From an uncultured Cellvibrionales bacterium (GTDB taxonomy: Bacteria; Pseudomonadota; Gammaproteobacteria; Pseudomonadales; GM7GCV1), in assembly GCA_937129725.1 (NCBI GenBank), contig CAKZNR010000108.1, positions 1 through 34,485 on the forward strand: DNA of 34,485 nucleotides, in the 5' to 3' direction. The number at the start of each line of letters is the position of its first letter. Position 1 is the first letter of the stretch. A model generated the notes under the pieces. It did no database searches, was not told the DNA's origin, and worked only from the letters and a program-made list of their open reading frames with translations. The translations under genes were made by a program, and so were the position numbers. Below are positions 7,666-14,702 of the stretch, in pieces.

Positions 7666-8844
7666 TCAGGAAACGCGCGACAACACGTGGGAAACCACGG
7701 TGGCGCCGGTGCCGCCGATGTTTTGCACTAGCGCATGCTCGGCATTGGGAACCTGATTTTCGCCCGCTTCACCGGCCAGCTGCAGCCAGGTTTCAACCAG
7801 TTGATACACCCCGGTAGCGCCAACCGGGTGACCACGACTCTTGAGCCCGCCCATGGTAGACAGGGGCAGGCTGCCGGTCAGCGCAATTTCACCCTCTTTC
7901 CCAAAATGCACACCCTTGCCGCGTTCGGCATAGCCCGCCGCCTCTAGGCTGAGCGACGTAATAATGGTATAGGCGTCGTGCAGTTCGAAAATATCCATAT
8001 CGTCCCGGTGCAGACCAGATTGTTGTAGCGCCCGTTCTGTGGACAGTGCTGCACCTCTGAGAAACAGTTTGTCTTCCCGCGCCTGAAGTGCCAGCGAGTC
8101 GGTACCAATGGCAGAGCCGGCAATTTTGATAATTGGCCTGCCATCTGTGGCGAGAGCTCTGGCACGTTCTTCGGTGGTGATCACAATGGCCGCAGAACCA
8201 TCGCAAACTGGCGGCGCATCAAACAGTTTGACCGGGTCAACCAGCATGCGCGAATTCAGGTAGGTTTCCATATCGACCTTTTTGTGCAAAAAGGCATGCG
8301 GGTTGGTCATGCCATTGTCGTGCGCATTGATCGCAAAATGGCCGAAGTCTTCGGCGGTTACACCGTAGGTATCCATATAGTGGCGCATGATTTTTGCGTT
8401 TAGGGAAATAAAAGACTCGCCGTAACAGCCCTCCAACTCCCAATCGGCAGCTGTCGCCAAGGCGGCGGTGGTATCTTCCTTGGTGGCATGAGTCATGCGT
8501 TCAACGCCGCAGACGATGGCAGTGTCATGAAAGCCTCCGGCGACGCTCATGACGCCCCAACGAGCCGCAGAGGCACCAGAAGAACAGGCCGACTCGACTG
8601 TTGCCGCTTCAATGCCACGCAGGCCTACGACATCAGCTACCAGGGCTCCCTGCTGCTGCTGATTGGCCAGGATTCCGGACATCATGTTGCCCACCACCAG
8701 CATGGTTACATCGCTAATTTCGATACCGGCTTTGGTGACGGCTTTTTCGATCGCCTCGCGGGCCAGATAGCGACCCCGTATACCGGCATCTTTGGAAATT
8801 ACCGTCTGACCCACACCAACGATATAAACGTCACGCTTTTTCAA
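7666..8844 (-). CDS. Thiolase-family acyltransferase (SCPx type)
   Basis: A 392-residue thiolase-fold protein; such enzymes make or break a C-C bond at the beta-keto position of acyl-CoA. The acylated cysteine is C87 in VESACSSGAS and the catalytic His is in GGLKSRGHPVGATG near residue 345. The C-terminal Cys-x-Gly found in FadA/AtoB-type thiolases is absent; the equivalent segment reads NIGGTGATVV, as in the SCPx/lipid-transfer-protein branch. That branch includes side-chain thiolases for branched or sterol acyl-CoA and some subunits that need a DUF35/OB partner, none of which is visible here. The start is TTG at 8844: a stop codon lies four codons upstream in frame and the N-terminus MKKRDVYIVGVGQT fits the family. 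It lies 38 bp downstream of the glucosylglycerate unit. Confidence 0.88.
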   Translation of the reverse strand: MKKRDVYIVGVGQTVISKDAGIRGRYLAREAIEKAVTKAGIEISDVTMLVVGNMMSGILANQQQQGALVADVVGLRGIEAATVESACSSGASAARWGVMSVAGGFHDTAIVCGVERMTHATKEDTTAALATAADWELEGCYGESFISLNAKIMRHYMDTYGVTAEDFGHFAINAHDNGMTNPHAFLHKKVDMETYLNSRMLVDPVKLFDAPPVCDGSAAIVITTEERARALATDGRPIIKIAGSAIGTDSLALQAREDKLFLRGAALSTERALQQSGLHRDDMDIFELHDAYTIITSLSLEAAGYAERGKGVHFGKEGEIALTGSLPLSTMGGLKSRGHPVGATGVYQLVETWLQLAGEAGENQVPNAEHALVQNIGGTGATVVSHVLSRVS

Positions 8845-8882
8845 TTTCTTCTTTCACCCTTTCTCGAGGGTCAGGGGTTAGC

Positions 8883-10655
8883 TTAATTTTGGTCGACTGC
8901 AATATCATCACAGCCGTCCCGGTTGCTCAGCCAACAGGCCTGATATGGCGCCAGCTGGAGCTGCCCTCCTCTCTCCTCAATCGCATTGCCACTAACCAGA
9001 TCAGCCCAATCGTCAATCGAAATCAGGTTGAGCTGCCCCAAAGGCAAAACAACATTCTTGTCGCTCACGTTGGCCAGGGCAAAAATGCTCTGGCGCCTGT
9101 CCAGAGACTGCCGCCACACACCAAATAACCCCGGACCCAATTGCAGCGTGTATTGAACCGCGCTGGGATGAAAGGCAGGCTGGCGCTTGCGGATACGGAT
9201 CAGGCGTGCAAGTGCTTCAAACAGGCGACTGTGCGGACTGGATGGGTCCGCCAGCTGCGTTTCCAGCTCGTGAGCGATCCAGTTGTGACGATTGATGGCA
9301 CGGCTCTGGCCAAGCCGATCGAGTTTTTCGTAGTCGTTGCGGGTTCCCAGCAGGCTGTGGATGTAGAAAGCCGGTATACCCTCAAGCGACAGCATAATGC
9401 TGTGCGCGCAAACCATTCGCTCGTGAGCCAGCTCGTCGGGGCCATCATGGGTACCGCCGAATGCATCGTAAAGACTGATATTCAACTCATAGGGTTTTAG
9501 CTGATGCTCGGAAAGTGCCCGCCAGGAGACCTTCCCGCCGAGCCTCTGCGCCGTTTGAACCAAAGCTTCCTGCGCCTCCTCGTCGAGCAACTCCTCCACC
9601 GGACGCATGCCGATACCGTCATGTGACGCGATAAAATTGAAATAGGTAGTGCCCATTTGTGCCGGCGGCAAACTCATAATCCAGCGATTCAGGGCCGCCG
9701 CATCGCCACTCCAGAGGGTATGCAACAGCAAGGGCGGCAGAGGAAAGTTGTATACCATGTGCGCTTCGTTGCCATTACCGAAGTAGGTGAGATTCTCCCG
9801 GTCGGGAATATTGGTCTCGGTAATCAACAACACCTCGCGGTCGTAATATTCCACCAGGGCGCGAATCAGGCGAACCATCTCGTGGGTTTGAGGCAGATTC
9901 AGGCAGGTTGTACCCACTTCTTTCCACAGGAAGGCAATCGCGTCGAGCCGGAATACTCGCACACCCTGGCTCAGATAATGGCGAATAATGCGTACAAAGG
10001 CGTACAACACCTCCAGATTGCCAAAATTCAAATCAATCTGGTCATGGCTGAAGGTACACCAGACAAACTCGACGCCCTCGGCGGTTTCTACCGGGTAAAG
10101 CAAATCACTTGCGCGTGGTCGAATGACATCGCTCAAGTCGGCCGCCGGACTGGCCGTGAAAAAATACCCACGTCCAGGTGACTCGCCCTTGATGAAATTT
10201 TCAAACCATTCGCTCTTGCGCGAACAATGGTTGATAACCAGGTCAGCCATGAGGCGGTATTCGGATGAAATAGCGCGAACATCATCCCAGTCGCCCAGTT
10301 GCGGATTCACCTGCTCGTAATCAATCACCGAGAAGCCATCGTCCGAGCTGAAAGGATAAAAAGGAAGAATGTGCACAATACTGACCAGATCGCTCAAGCG
10401 CTCGTCGAGAAATCGCTTCAAAGACACCAGCGGTTTTTCAGTTTCCTCAAATATCGAGTTGGCGTAGGTAATCAACACCAGGTCGGACTGATCCCAGGGG
10501 TCGTAATTTGGCGGTGGCATGCAGGCTTTCGCCGGATAACGCATTTCTTCCACCAGCCGGGTGGCAACTTCCCGACTGTCCTGCCCGGGATAGATCTGCT
10601 CAATATGGGTACGCAGCCTGCCAACCAGTTCAGCCAGGTCGGATTCGTCAAGCAT
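8883..10655 (-). CDS. ggaP: GH13_18 glucosylglycerate phosphorylase (sucrose phosphorylase-like)
   Basis: A ~590-residue alpha-amylase-fold phosphorylase resembling E. coli YcjM and sucrose phosphorylases. Early marks are VHILPFYPFSSDDGFSVIDY and LVINHCSRKSEWFENF. The catalytic Asp is in VFRLDAIAFLWKE, the acid/base Glu in LLITETNIP and the transition-state Asp in ASHDGIG. The LWKEVGTTCLNLP loop and a GSRNDY-like GTRNDY segment also match YcjM, which converts glucosylglycerate and phosphate to glucose-1-phosphate and glycerate. Neighbouring glucosylglycerate synthesis genes support this substrate over sucrose. I chose the ATG at 10655: GAGGA lies upstream and it overlaps the gpgS stop as ATGCTTGA. 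The alternative ATG at 10673 has no ribosome site. A sucrose or sucrose-6-phosphate phosphorylase remains possible. Confidence 0.85.
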   Translation of the reverse strand: MLDESDLAELVGRLRTHIEQIYPGQDSREVATRLVEEMRYPAKACMPPPNYDPWDQSDLVLITYANSIFEETEKPLVSLKRFLDERLSDLVSIVHILPFYPFSSDDGFSVIDYEQVNPQLGDWDDVRAISSEYRLMADLVINHCSRKSEWFENFIKGESPGRGYFFTASPAADLSDVIRPRASDLLYPVETAEGVEFVWCTFSHDQIDLNFGNLEVLYAFVRIIRHYLSQGVRVFRLDAIAFLWKEVGTTCLNLPQTHEMVRLIRALVEYYDREVLLITETNIPDRENLTYFGNGNEAHMVYNFPLPPLLLHTLWSGDAAALNRWIMSLPPAQMGTTYFNFIASHDGIGMRPVEELLDEEAQEALVQTAQRLGGKVSWRALSEHQLKPYELNISLYDAFGGTHDGPDELAHERMVCAHSIMLSLEGIPAFYIHSLLGTRNDYEKLDRLGQSRAINRHNWIAHELETQLADPSSPHSRLFEALARLIRIRKRQPAFHPSAVQYTLQLGPGLFGVWRQSLDRRQSIFALANVSDKNVVLPLGQLNLISIDDWADLVSGNAIEERGGQLQLAPYQACWLSNRDGCDDIAVDQN

Positions 10656-11871
10656 ACTGTGCGTGGTCCTCATCGGCGGCGATACGTAAATCGCCCAGAA
10701 TACCCGGCTCGGCGCTGATCACGCGGTTCCAGCTGGGCACAAAAGGGGTATCCATGGGGTTGTCCAGAAAATGGTTGCCTGCCGCCATGATGTTGCGCGC
10801 AAACATTTCCACCGAGGCTTCTTCTTCATGCACGTCAAACTCCAACCCGTTCATCAGAGCGTCGTTGCGGTAGGTTTCTACGAAGTCGAGCGCGATGCGG
10901 AAATAAGTGGCTTTCAGGGAGCGAATAATCTCGGGGGTAAAAACGGCCCCATTGGTTGCCAGTTTGCGAAAAATCGACTTACAGATATCGATCGACATTT
11001 TTGACAGGCCCTGGTCGGCACTTTCGGCTGACAGATCCTGATGCTTGTGGTCGTAGTTGTCAGCAATGTCTACCTGGCATATCCGGTTATTGGCGAAGTT
11101 GCGCTTGATCTCGAGCAAAAGGCCAACTTCAAGCCCCCAGTCGCTGGGAATGCGCATGTCCGTGACCACATCCCGGCGCATGGCGAACTCTCCGGCCAGT
11201 GGGTAGCGAAAACTGTCTAGGTAATCCAGCCACTCGGAATGGCCAATCACCTTTTTTAATGCCCTGATCAGAGGGGTTACCAGCAGGCGGGTAACCCGGC
11301 CACGAATCTTGTCACTGCCGATACGCGCGTAATAGCCCTTGGCGTATTCGTAGTTGAAGTTGGGATTGGCAATGGGGTAGAGCAATCGCGCCAGCAGGGA
11401 GCGGTCGTAGGTCACGATGTCGCAATCGTGCAGTCCTATTGCCTCGCCACGGCCTGAAGCCAACATGTAGCCCATGCAGTACCATACGTTACGCCCTTTG
11501 CCCAGCTCGGTAGGAGCCAGATTTTGCTGCTCGAGACGTTCGTGAATTGCCCGCATGCGCGGTCCATCATTCCACAACACACGCACGTTGGGTTGTGGAA
11601 GCGAGGCGAAAAACTCGCGTGCATGGCGGTATTCGGCCTCGTTGGCACGATCAAGGCCAATAATGATCTCGCTCAGGTAAGGCACCTGGCACAGTTCGGC
11701 AAGAATACTGTCCATCGCCGGCCCCTGTAATTCCGAATAGAGGCAGGGTAAAACCAGCGACATGGGACGAACCTGGGAGAAACTGATCAGTTCCCGCTCC
11801 ATTTCCTCCAAAGAGCGGGTGCGCAGGTTATGAAGGGTGGTCACAATGCCGTTCTGGTAAAAATCACCCAT
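10648..11871 (-). CDS. gpgS: Glucosyl-3-phosphoglycerate synthase (GT81)
   Basis: A 407-residue retaining glycosyltransferase of the GpgS/MpgS type, which transfers glucose from an NDP-sugar to 3-phosphoglycerate. The GT-A nucleotide-sugar region starts near residue 38 (LVLPCLYSE), with an acceptor/donor loop GKGRNVWYCMGYMLA (~124-138) and the metal-binding D-x-D at D149-D151 (LHDCDIVTYD). A conserved PLAGEFAMRRD and DWGLEVGLL block follows, then a helical C-terminal domain. GpgS and mannosyl-3-phosphoglycerate synthases are related, so sugar specificity is inferred from the adjacent glucosylglycerate phosphorylase. The phosphatase gene is 52 bp upstream and the phosphorylase start overlaps this stop, so synthesis and breakdown share one transcript. 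Confidence 0.88.
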   Translation of the reverse strand: MGDFYQNGIVTTLHNLRTRSLEEMERELISFSQVRPMSLVLPCLYSELQGPAMDSILAELCQVPYLSEIIIGLDRANEAEYRHAREFFASLPQPNVRVLWNDGPRMRAIHERLEQQNLAPTELGKGRNVWYCMGYMLASGRGEAIGLHDCDIVTYDRSLLARLLYPIANPNFNYEYAKGYYARIGSDKIRGRVTRLLVTPLIRALKKVIGHSEWLDYLDSFRYPLAGEFAMRRDVVTDMRIPSDWGLEVGLLLEIKRNFANNRICQVDIADNYDHKHQDLSAESADQGLSKMSIDICKSIFRKLATNGAVFTPEIIRSLKATYFRIALDFVETYRNDALMNGLEFDVHEEEASVEMFARNIMAAGNHFLDNPMDTPFVPSWNRVISAEPGILGDLRIAADEDHAQYA

Positions 11872-11923
11872 TGGGTACTCTCCTAAAAAAATATGGCTGC
11901 GACGAAATAGGTTTCACCACCAG

Positions 11924-12748
11924 CTAAAGGTCTCCCCGGTTTAACTCAGCAAGAATCGCGCCAGACCAACCGGCTGGTCCGTAATCATCGGTCAATCGGC
12001 TATTGGGGTTGGCGCAATGCGGTGGATTCAGGTGTTGCGAGCGCACCAGTATGGCGATATCGGCGGCGTCGAGCATGGCAATGTCATTTTCGCCGTCTCC
12101 TGCTGCGACTGAAAGCCAATTAGACTCGTCGAACCATCGCGCCATGCACCATTTTAGTGCGCCACCCTTATCACTTCTGCCCATCACATGTGCAAATCGG
12201 CCGCCTCGTTGCACCAATAGATCGCAGTTTTCCAGTTCTTGCCTGAACTGATCAAAAGCAGCATCACTGTCCTCCCAAACGCACGGTTCGGTGAAATTCC
12301 GCTGCATGCTGTTTTCGGCATCTGGCTCGGCGAGCCCGGTTCGCTGTGCAACCTCGGCAGCGCTCATCTGGCAGTAAGAGCGAAAGCGATAACGCCCACG
12401 CAGCGGCTCGAGCTGCTCCAGTATTCGCTCCCGCGGCGCCCCCAGAGCGTGTAACCGGTAGTTTTGTGGCCGGTAGTCACCGCAGTCTTGGTCGCCCGGC
12501 TGCCAACCTGCCGGTATGGCTACGCCCCCGCCATTTTCGCAGATCAATGGCGCACAGACGCCCGTTTCCCGGGCCAGCTGCAACATCTCCGCAAGGGTCT
12601 TGCTGCTGTTAAAAATACAGGGTGAGCCAATTCGCTTCAGCTCGTCCAAAGCCGGTTTGGCAGCAACCCAGGAATAGCTGTCGTGATCCAGAAGGGTGCC
12701 ATCGAGATCAGTGAATACAACCGGTTTTCGCAAGCCGGAATCAACCAT
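11924..12748 (-). CDS. gpgP: HAD-IIB glucosyl/mannosyl-3-phosphoglycerate phosphatase
   Basis: A 274-residue HAD phosphatase of the MPGP subfamily (as MpgP/GpgP, E. coli YedP), expected to remove the phosphate from glucosyl-3-phosphoglycerate. Motif I is DLDGT at residues 14-18, motif II is the Ser in FNSSKT, motif III the Lys in GRSDKGGALKW and motif IV GDGENDIAML. I set the start at ATG 12748, just before motif I, overlapping the glycerate kinase stop as ATGGTTGA; a longer in-frame version from 12874 would run 42 codons through the kinase gene in another frame and gives an unlikely Cys/Arg-rich leader. Position between kinase and synthase genes supports the role. Confidence 0.87.
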   Translation of the reverse strand: MVDSGLRKPVVFTDLDGTLLDHDSYSWVAAKPALDELKRIGSPCIFNSSKTLAEMLQLARETGVCAPLICENGGGVAIPAGWQPGDQDCGDYRPQNYRLHALGAPRERILEQLEPLRGRYRFRSYCQMSAAEVAQRTGLAEPDAENSMQRNFTEPCVWEDSDAAFDQFRQELENCDLLVQRGGRFAHVMGRSDKGGALKWCMARWFDESNWLSVAAGDGENDIAMLDAADIAILVRSQHLNPPHCANPNSRLTDDYGPAGWSGAILAELNRGDL

Positions 12749-13634
12749 GCCGGTGGTTCCGCACAATGCGTTGTGTCTGATCCAGTTCGAACACCCAGTC
12801 GGCTCGCTGCGGCATCTCTTGCAGCATCCAGCGCGTGAGGCGCTCGTAGTGCGAAATGAACCGTTGCATTGCATCGGCGTTGCTTAGTTCGGTAGGTGTG
12901 CCGGTTCGCTGAACCAACTTTTCTTCCTGCCGGCTGCGCCACTCGTATACCTGCTCAAAATTCGGCGCTTGCAGCATGACCAGGCAGTCCAGTCGCGACC
13001 AGAGCTTTAACTGGTATTCGATCAGGGACCGGTTAACAAACTTGCGCCAGGCACCATTGGCGTCTTCTTCTCGTTCCAGCGCATTAAGTGGCTCGTCGAG
13101 CGCCGAATCGGGTTGCTGCAAGCAGCCAACACACCAGCCTTCCAGTACCAACAGATCGATTGGCTTATCAACCCAGGGCCAGAGTTCCTTGTTCTGACGG
13201 TCATCCACACTTTTATCGAAGCATGGCACCTGCACAGAGGGCTCATCCTGGTTGAATAGCTGGTCAAAAAAGAGCTCTGCCAGATGCAAATCGTGAGTTC
13301 CCGGCACACCGCGGATCTTCAACAGGGGATGTATCTGCCCCGCCAAACGCTCTCGGCCCGCTTTGCTCAGGTACAGATCGTCCAGCGAGAGGCTGACGGC
13401 ATTCAGACCCGCCTGCTCGGCGACGCCCGTTACCAGGAAATCACCCAGAGTCGACTTGCCCGTGCCCTGGGCGCCATTGATGCCAACTATCAGAGTCTGT
13501 TGGCGATCTCCTTCCAAAAGGCAAAGTTGCTCCAGCAAAGGCTGGAAATAATCGCGCGCATCAAGGGCATAGGTTTCTGGCAACCGGTGCCTTTGGCAAA
13601 AAGACTCGACCCAGTCCGGCTTTTCGTTGTTCAT
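12741..13634 (-). CDS. D-glycerate 3-kinase-like P-loop kinase (GLYK/Tda10 family)
   Basis: A 297-residue P-loop kinase. The Walker A segment is at residues 51-62 (GINGAQGTGKST), followed by a SLDDLYLS block and RGVPGTHDL, all hallmarks of the plant GLYK/yeast Tda10 group, which is unrelated to the GarK/GlxK glycerate kinases. GLYK converts D-glycerate to 3-phosphoglycerate. That fits its place here: the phosphorylase would release glycerate and this kinase would return it to the acceptor used by GpgS. Its start overlaps the preceding dehydrogenase stop by 4 bp (ATGA) and its stop overlaps gpgP by 8 bp. The family also holds members of unproven substrate, so the activity is inferred partly from context. 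Confidence 0.85.
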   Translation of the reverse strand: MNNEKPDWVESFCQRHRLPETYALDARDYFQPLLEQLCLLEGDRQQTLIVGINGAQGTGKSTLGDFLVTGVAEQAGLNAVSLSLDDLYLSKAGRERLAGQIHPLLKIRGVPGTHDLHLAELFFDQLFNQDEPSVQVPCFDKSVDDRQNKELWPWVDKPIDLLVLEGWCVGCLQQPDSALDEPLNALEREEDANGAWRKFVNRSLIEYQLKLWSRLDCLVMLQAPNFEQVYEWRSRQEEKLVQRTGTPTELSNADAMQRFISHYERLTRWMLQEMPQRADWVFELDQTQRIVRNHRHG

Positions 13635-14584
13635 GAGGCTGCCCCGTCAATGCAACGCTGCAACCGGTCGATAAGGCGCATTGCTTCAAGGCATTGAGCA
13701 AAACAGGACTCGGGTTGGCGCTGCTGCACAATGGCATCGCGGAACTCTGCAAGGATATTGATAAAGGGGTCCAGGGGATTTTGCTGCATCAGGATGTTGC
13801 CCTGGTAGTCAACCAGTTTTGGCCCACCAACTTCCAGTGTGTTTTCAAGGCCAATCACCTTGCAGCTGGCCTGAATCGGCCCGTGATGATTGAAGGAGCA
13901 TACGCTCGAAACCAGGGCGCCATCTTTGCTTCTCATGCCGAGGGTCAGATCCATCGGAATGCCGAGCTCGGGATGTTCGGGGCCGGCCTGGGCCCATACC
14001 TCGAAAGAGTCACCGGGAAACAGAGTACAAATAAAATCGAGGAAATGGCAACCGTGATGCCACAGCATGTTATCGACCCAGGTTCGCGGCTGACCAAAAC
14101 GATTCAGGTTTTCCCGGCGAAAGAAGTAGGTTTGTGTCACCAGGTGCAGCGGCGTCAATTCGCCATCCATCACCTGGCGCTGTAACTCCTTCCAAACCGG
14201 CGCAAAACGCCGCGTATGCGCTACCATGGCGACCCTGTCGGTGTTCCTTGCGATGTTGGTCAACTCCTCACTGTGCTGCAGCGATAGCGCCATGGGAATT
14301 TCCAGCAGTAAGTGCTTGCCGGCCTTTAGCACCTGCTCGGCCTGCTGACGGTGCAGCCGGCTGGGACTGCCCAAAATAACCGCATCTACCCCCTCGTCGA
14401 GTGCCAGCTGCAGGTCGGTACCCTGCCGGGGTATCTGCCATTTTTCGGCAAACCCAGCCACATCCTCGGCAACCCCGCCTACCAGCGCAACCACCTGCAT
14501 ACCGTCCACAGACTGCAATGCCTCCATGTAGGTAGCCCCCTGGGCGCCCTCTCCCACCAGGCAAATATTCAACATTGATGACAA
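13631..14584 (-). CDS. Gfo/Idh/MocA-family dehydrogenase, LigC-like
   Basis: A 317-residue NAD(P)-dependent oxidoreductase with an N-terminal Rossmann fold (GEGAQG at residues 11-16) and a C-terminal alpha/beta domain. The usual Glu-Lys-Pro catalytic motif is EIP at 95-97, and the second motif is LWHHGCH at 174-180. From memory, both changes, plus the HTRRF and QTYFFRREN blocks, match LigC (4-carboxy-2-hydroxymuconate-6-semialdehyde dehydrogenase of the protocatechuate 4,5-cleavage pathway), which oxidises a cyclic hemiacetal. No other aromatic-degradation genes are in the window, and the gene leads the glucosylglycerate unit (ATGA overlap with the kinase), so its real substrate may be a sugar or glycerate-derived aldehyde. 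It diverges from pyruvate kinase across 118 bp. Confidence 0.85.
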   Translation of the reverse strand: MSSMLNICLVGEGAQGATYMEALQSVDGMQVVALVGGVAEDVAGFAEKWQIPRQGTDLQLALDEGVDAVILGSPSRLHRQQAEQVLKAGKHLLLEIPMALSLQHSEELTNIARNTDRVAMVAHTRRFAPVWKELQRQVMDGELTPLHLVTQTYFFRRENLNRFGQPRTWVDNMLWHHGCHFLDFICTLFPGDSFEVWAQAGPEHPELGIPMDLTLGMRSKDGALVSSVCSFNHHGPIQASCKVIGLENTLEVGGPKLVDYQGNILMQQNPLDPFINILAEFRDAIVQQRQPESCFAQCLEAMRLIDRLQRCIDGAAS

Positions 14585-14600
14585 CCCTTACTCGAAAAAA

Positions 14601-14615
14601 TGTAATTCAGTTTCA
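14601..14615. promoter_or_regulatory. Possible HexR-type operator in the pyk/LigC-like intergenic region
   Basis: The sequence TGTAATTCAGTTTCA matches 12 of 15 positions of the HexR palindrome as I recall it (TGTAATTAAATTACA). HexR (RpiR family) controls central carbon genes, often including pyruvate kinase, in gammaproteobacteria. The site is 17 bp upstream of the LigC-like start and 87 bp upstream of pyk, so it could affect either direction. The right half is imperfect and no HexR gene is in view. Confidence 0.35.
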
Positions 14616-14656
14616 TTTATTTAGGGCTGAACCCCGTATTTCTGTAATCAAGAGAC

Positions 14657-14672
14657 TATACTGTCGCACAGT
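14657..14672 (+). promoter_or_regulatory. Putative pyk -10 box overlapping a small inverted repeat
   Basis: TATACT at 14657-14662 is a good sigma70 -10 hexamer 40 bp upstream of the pyk start, but no good -35 box is seen 16-18 bp further up. The last bases join a perfect inverted repeat, ACTGT-CGC-ACAGT (14660-14672), placed where a repressor would block initiation. Activator dependence or an operator role is inference. Confidence 0.3.
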
Positions 14673-14702
14673 AAGCCAAGCTGCAAAGCCCAATCGGACA
14701 TT

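Noticed and set aside
12749-12874. N-terminal extension of the HAD phosphatase
   Set aside because: Runs through the glycerate kinase gene in another frame and gives a Cys/Arg-rich leader before the DLDGT motif.
14660-14672. ACTGT-CGC-ACAGT as a LexA box
   Set aside because: LexA needs CTGT and ACAG separated by 8 bases; here the spacer is 3.
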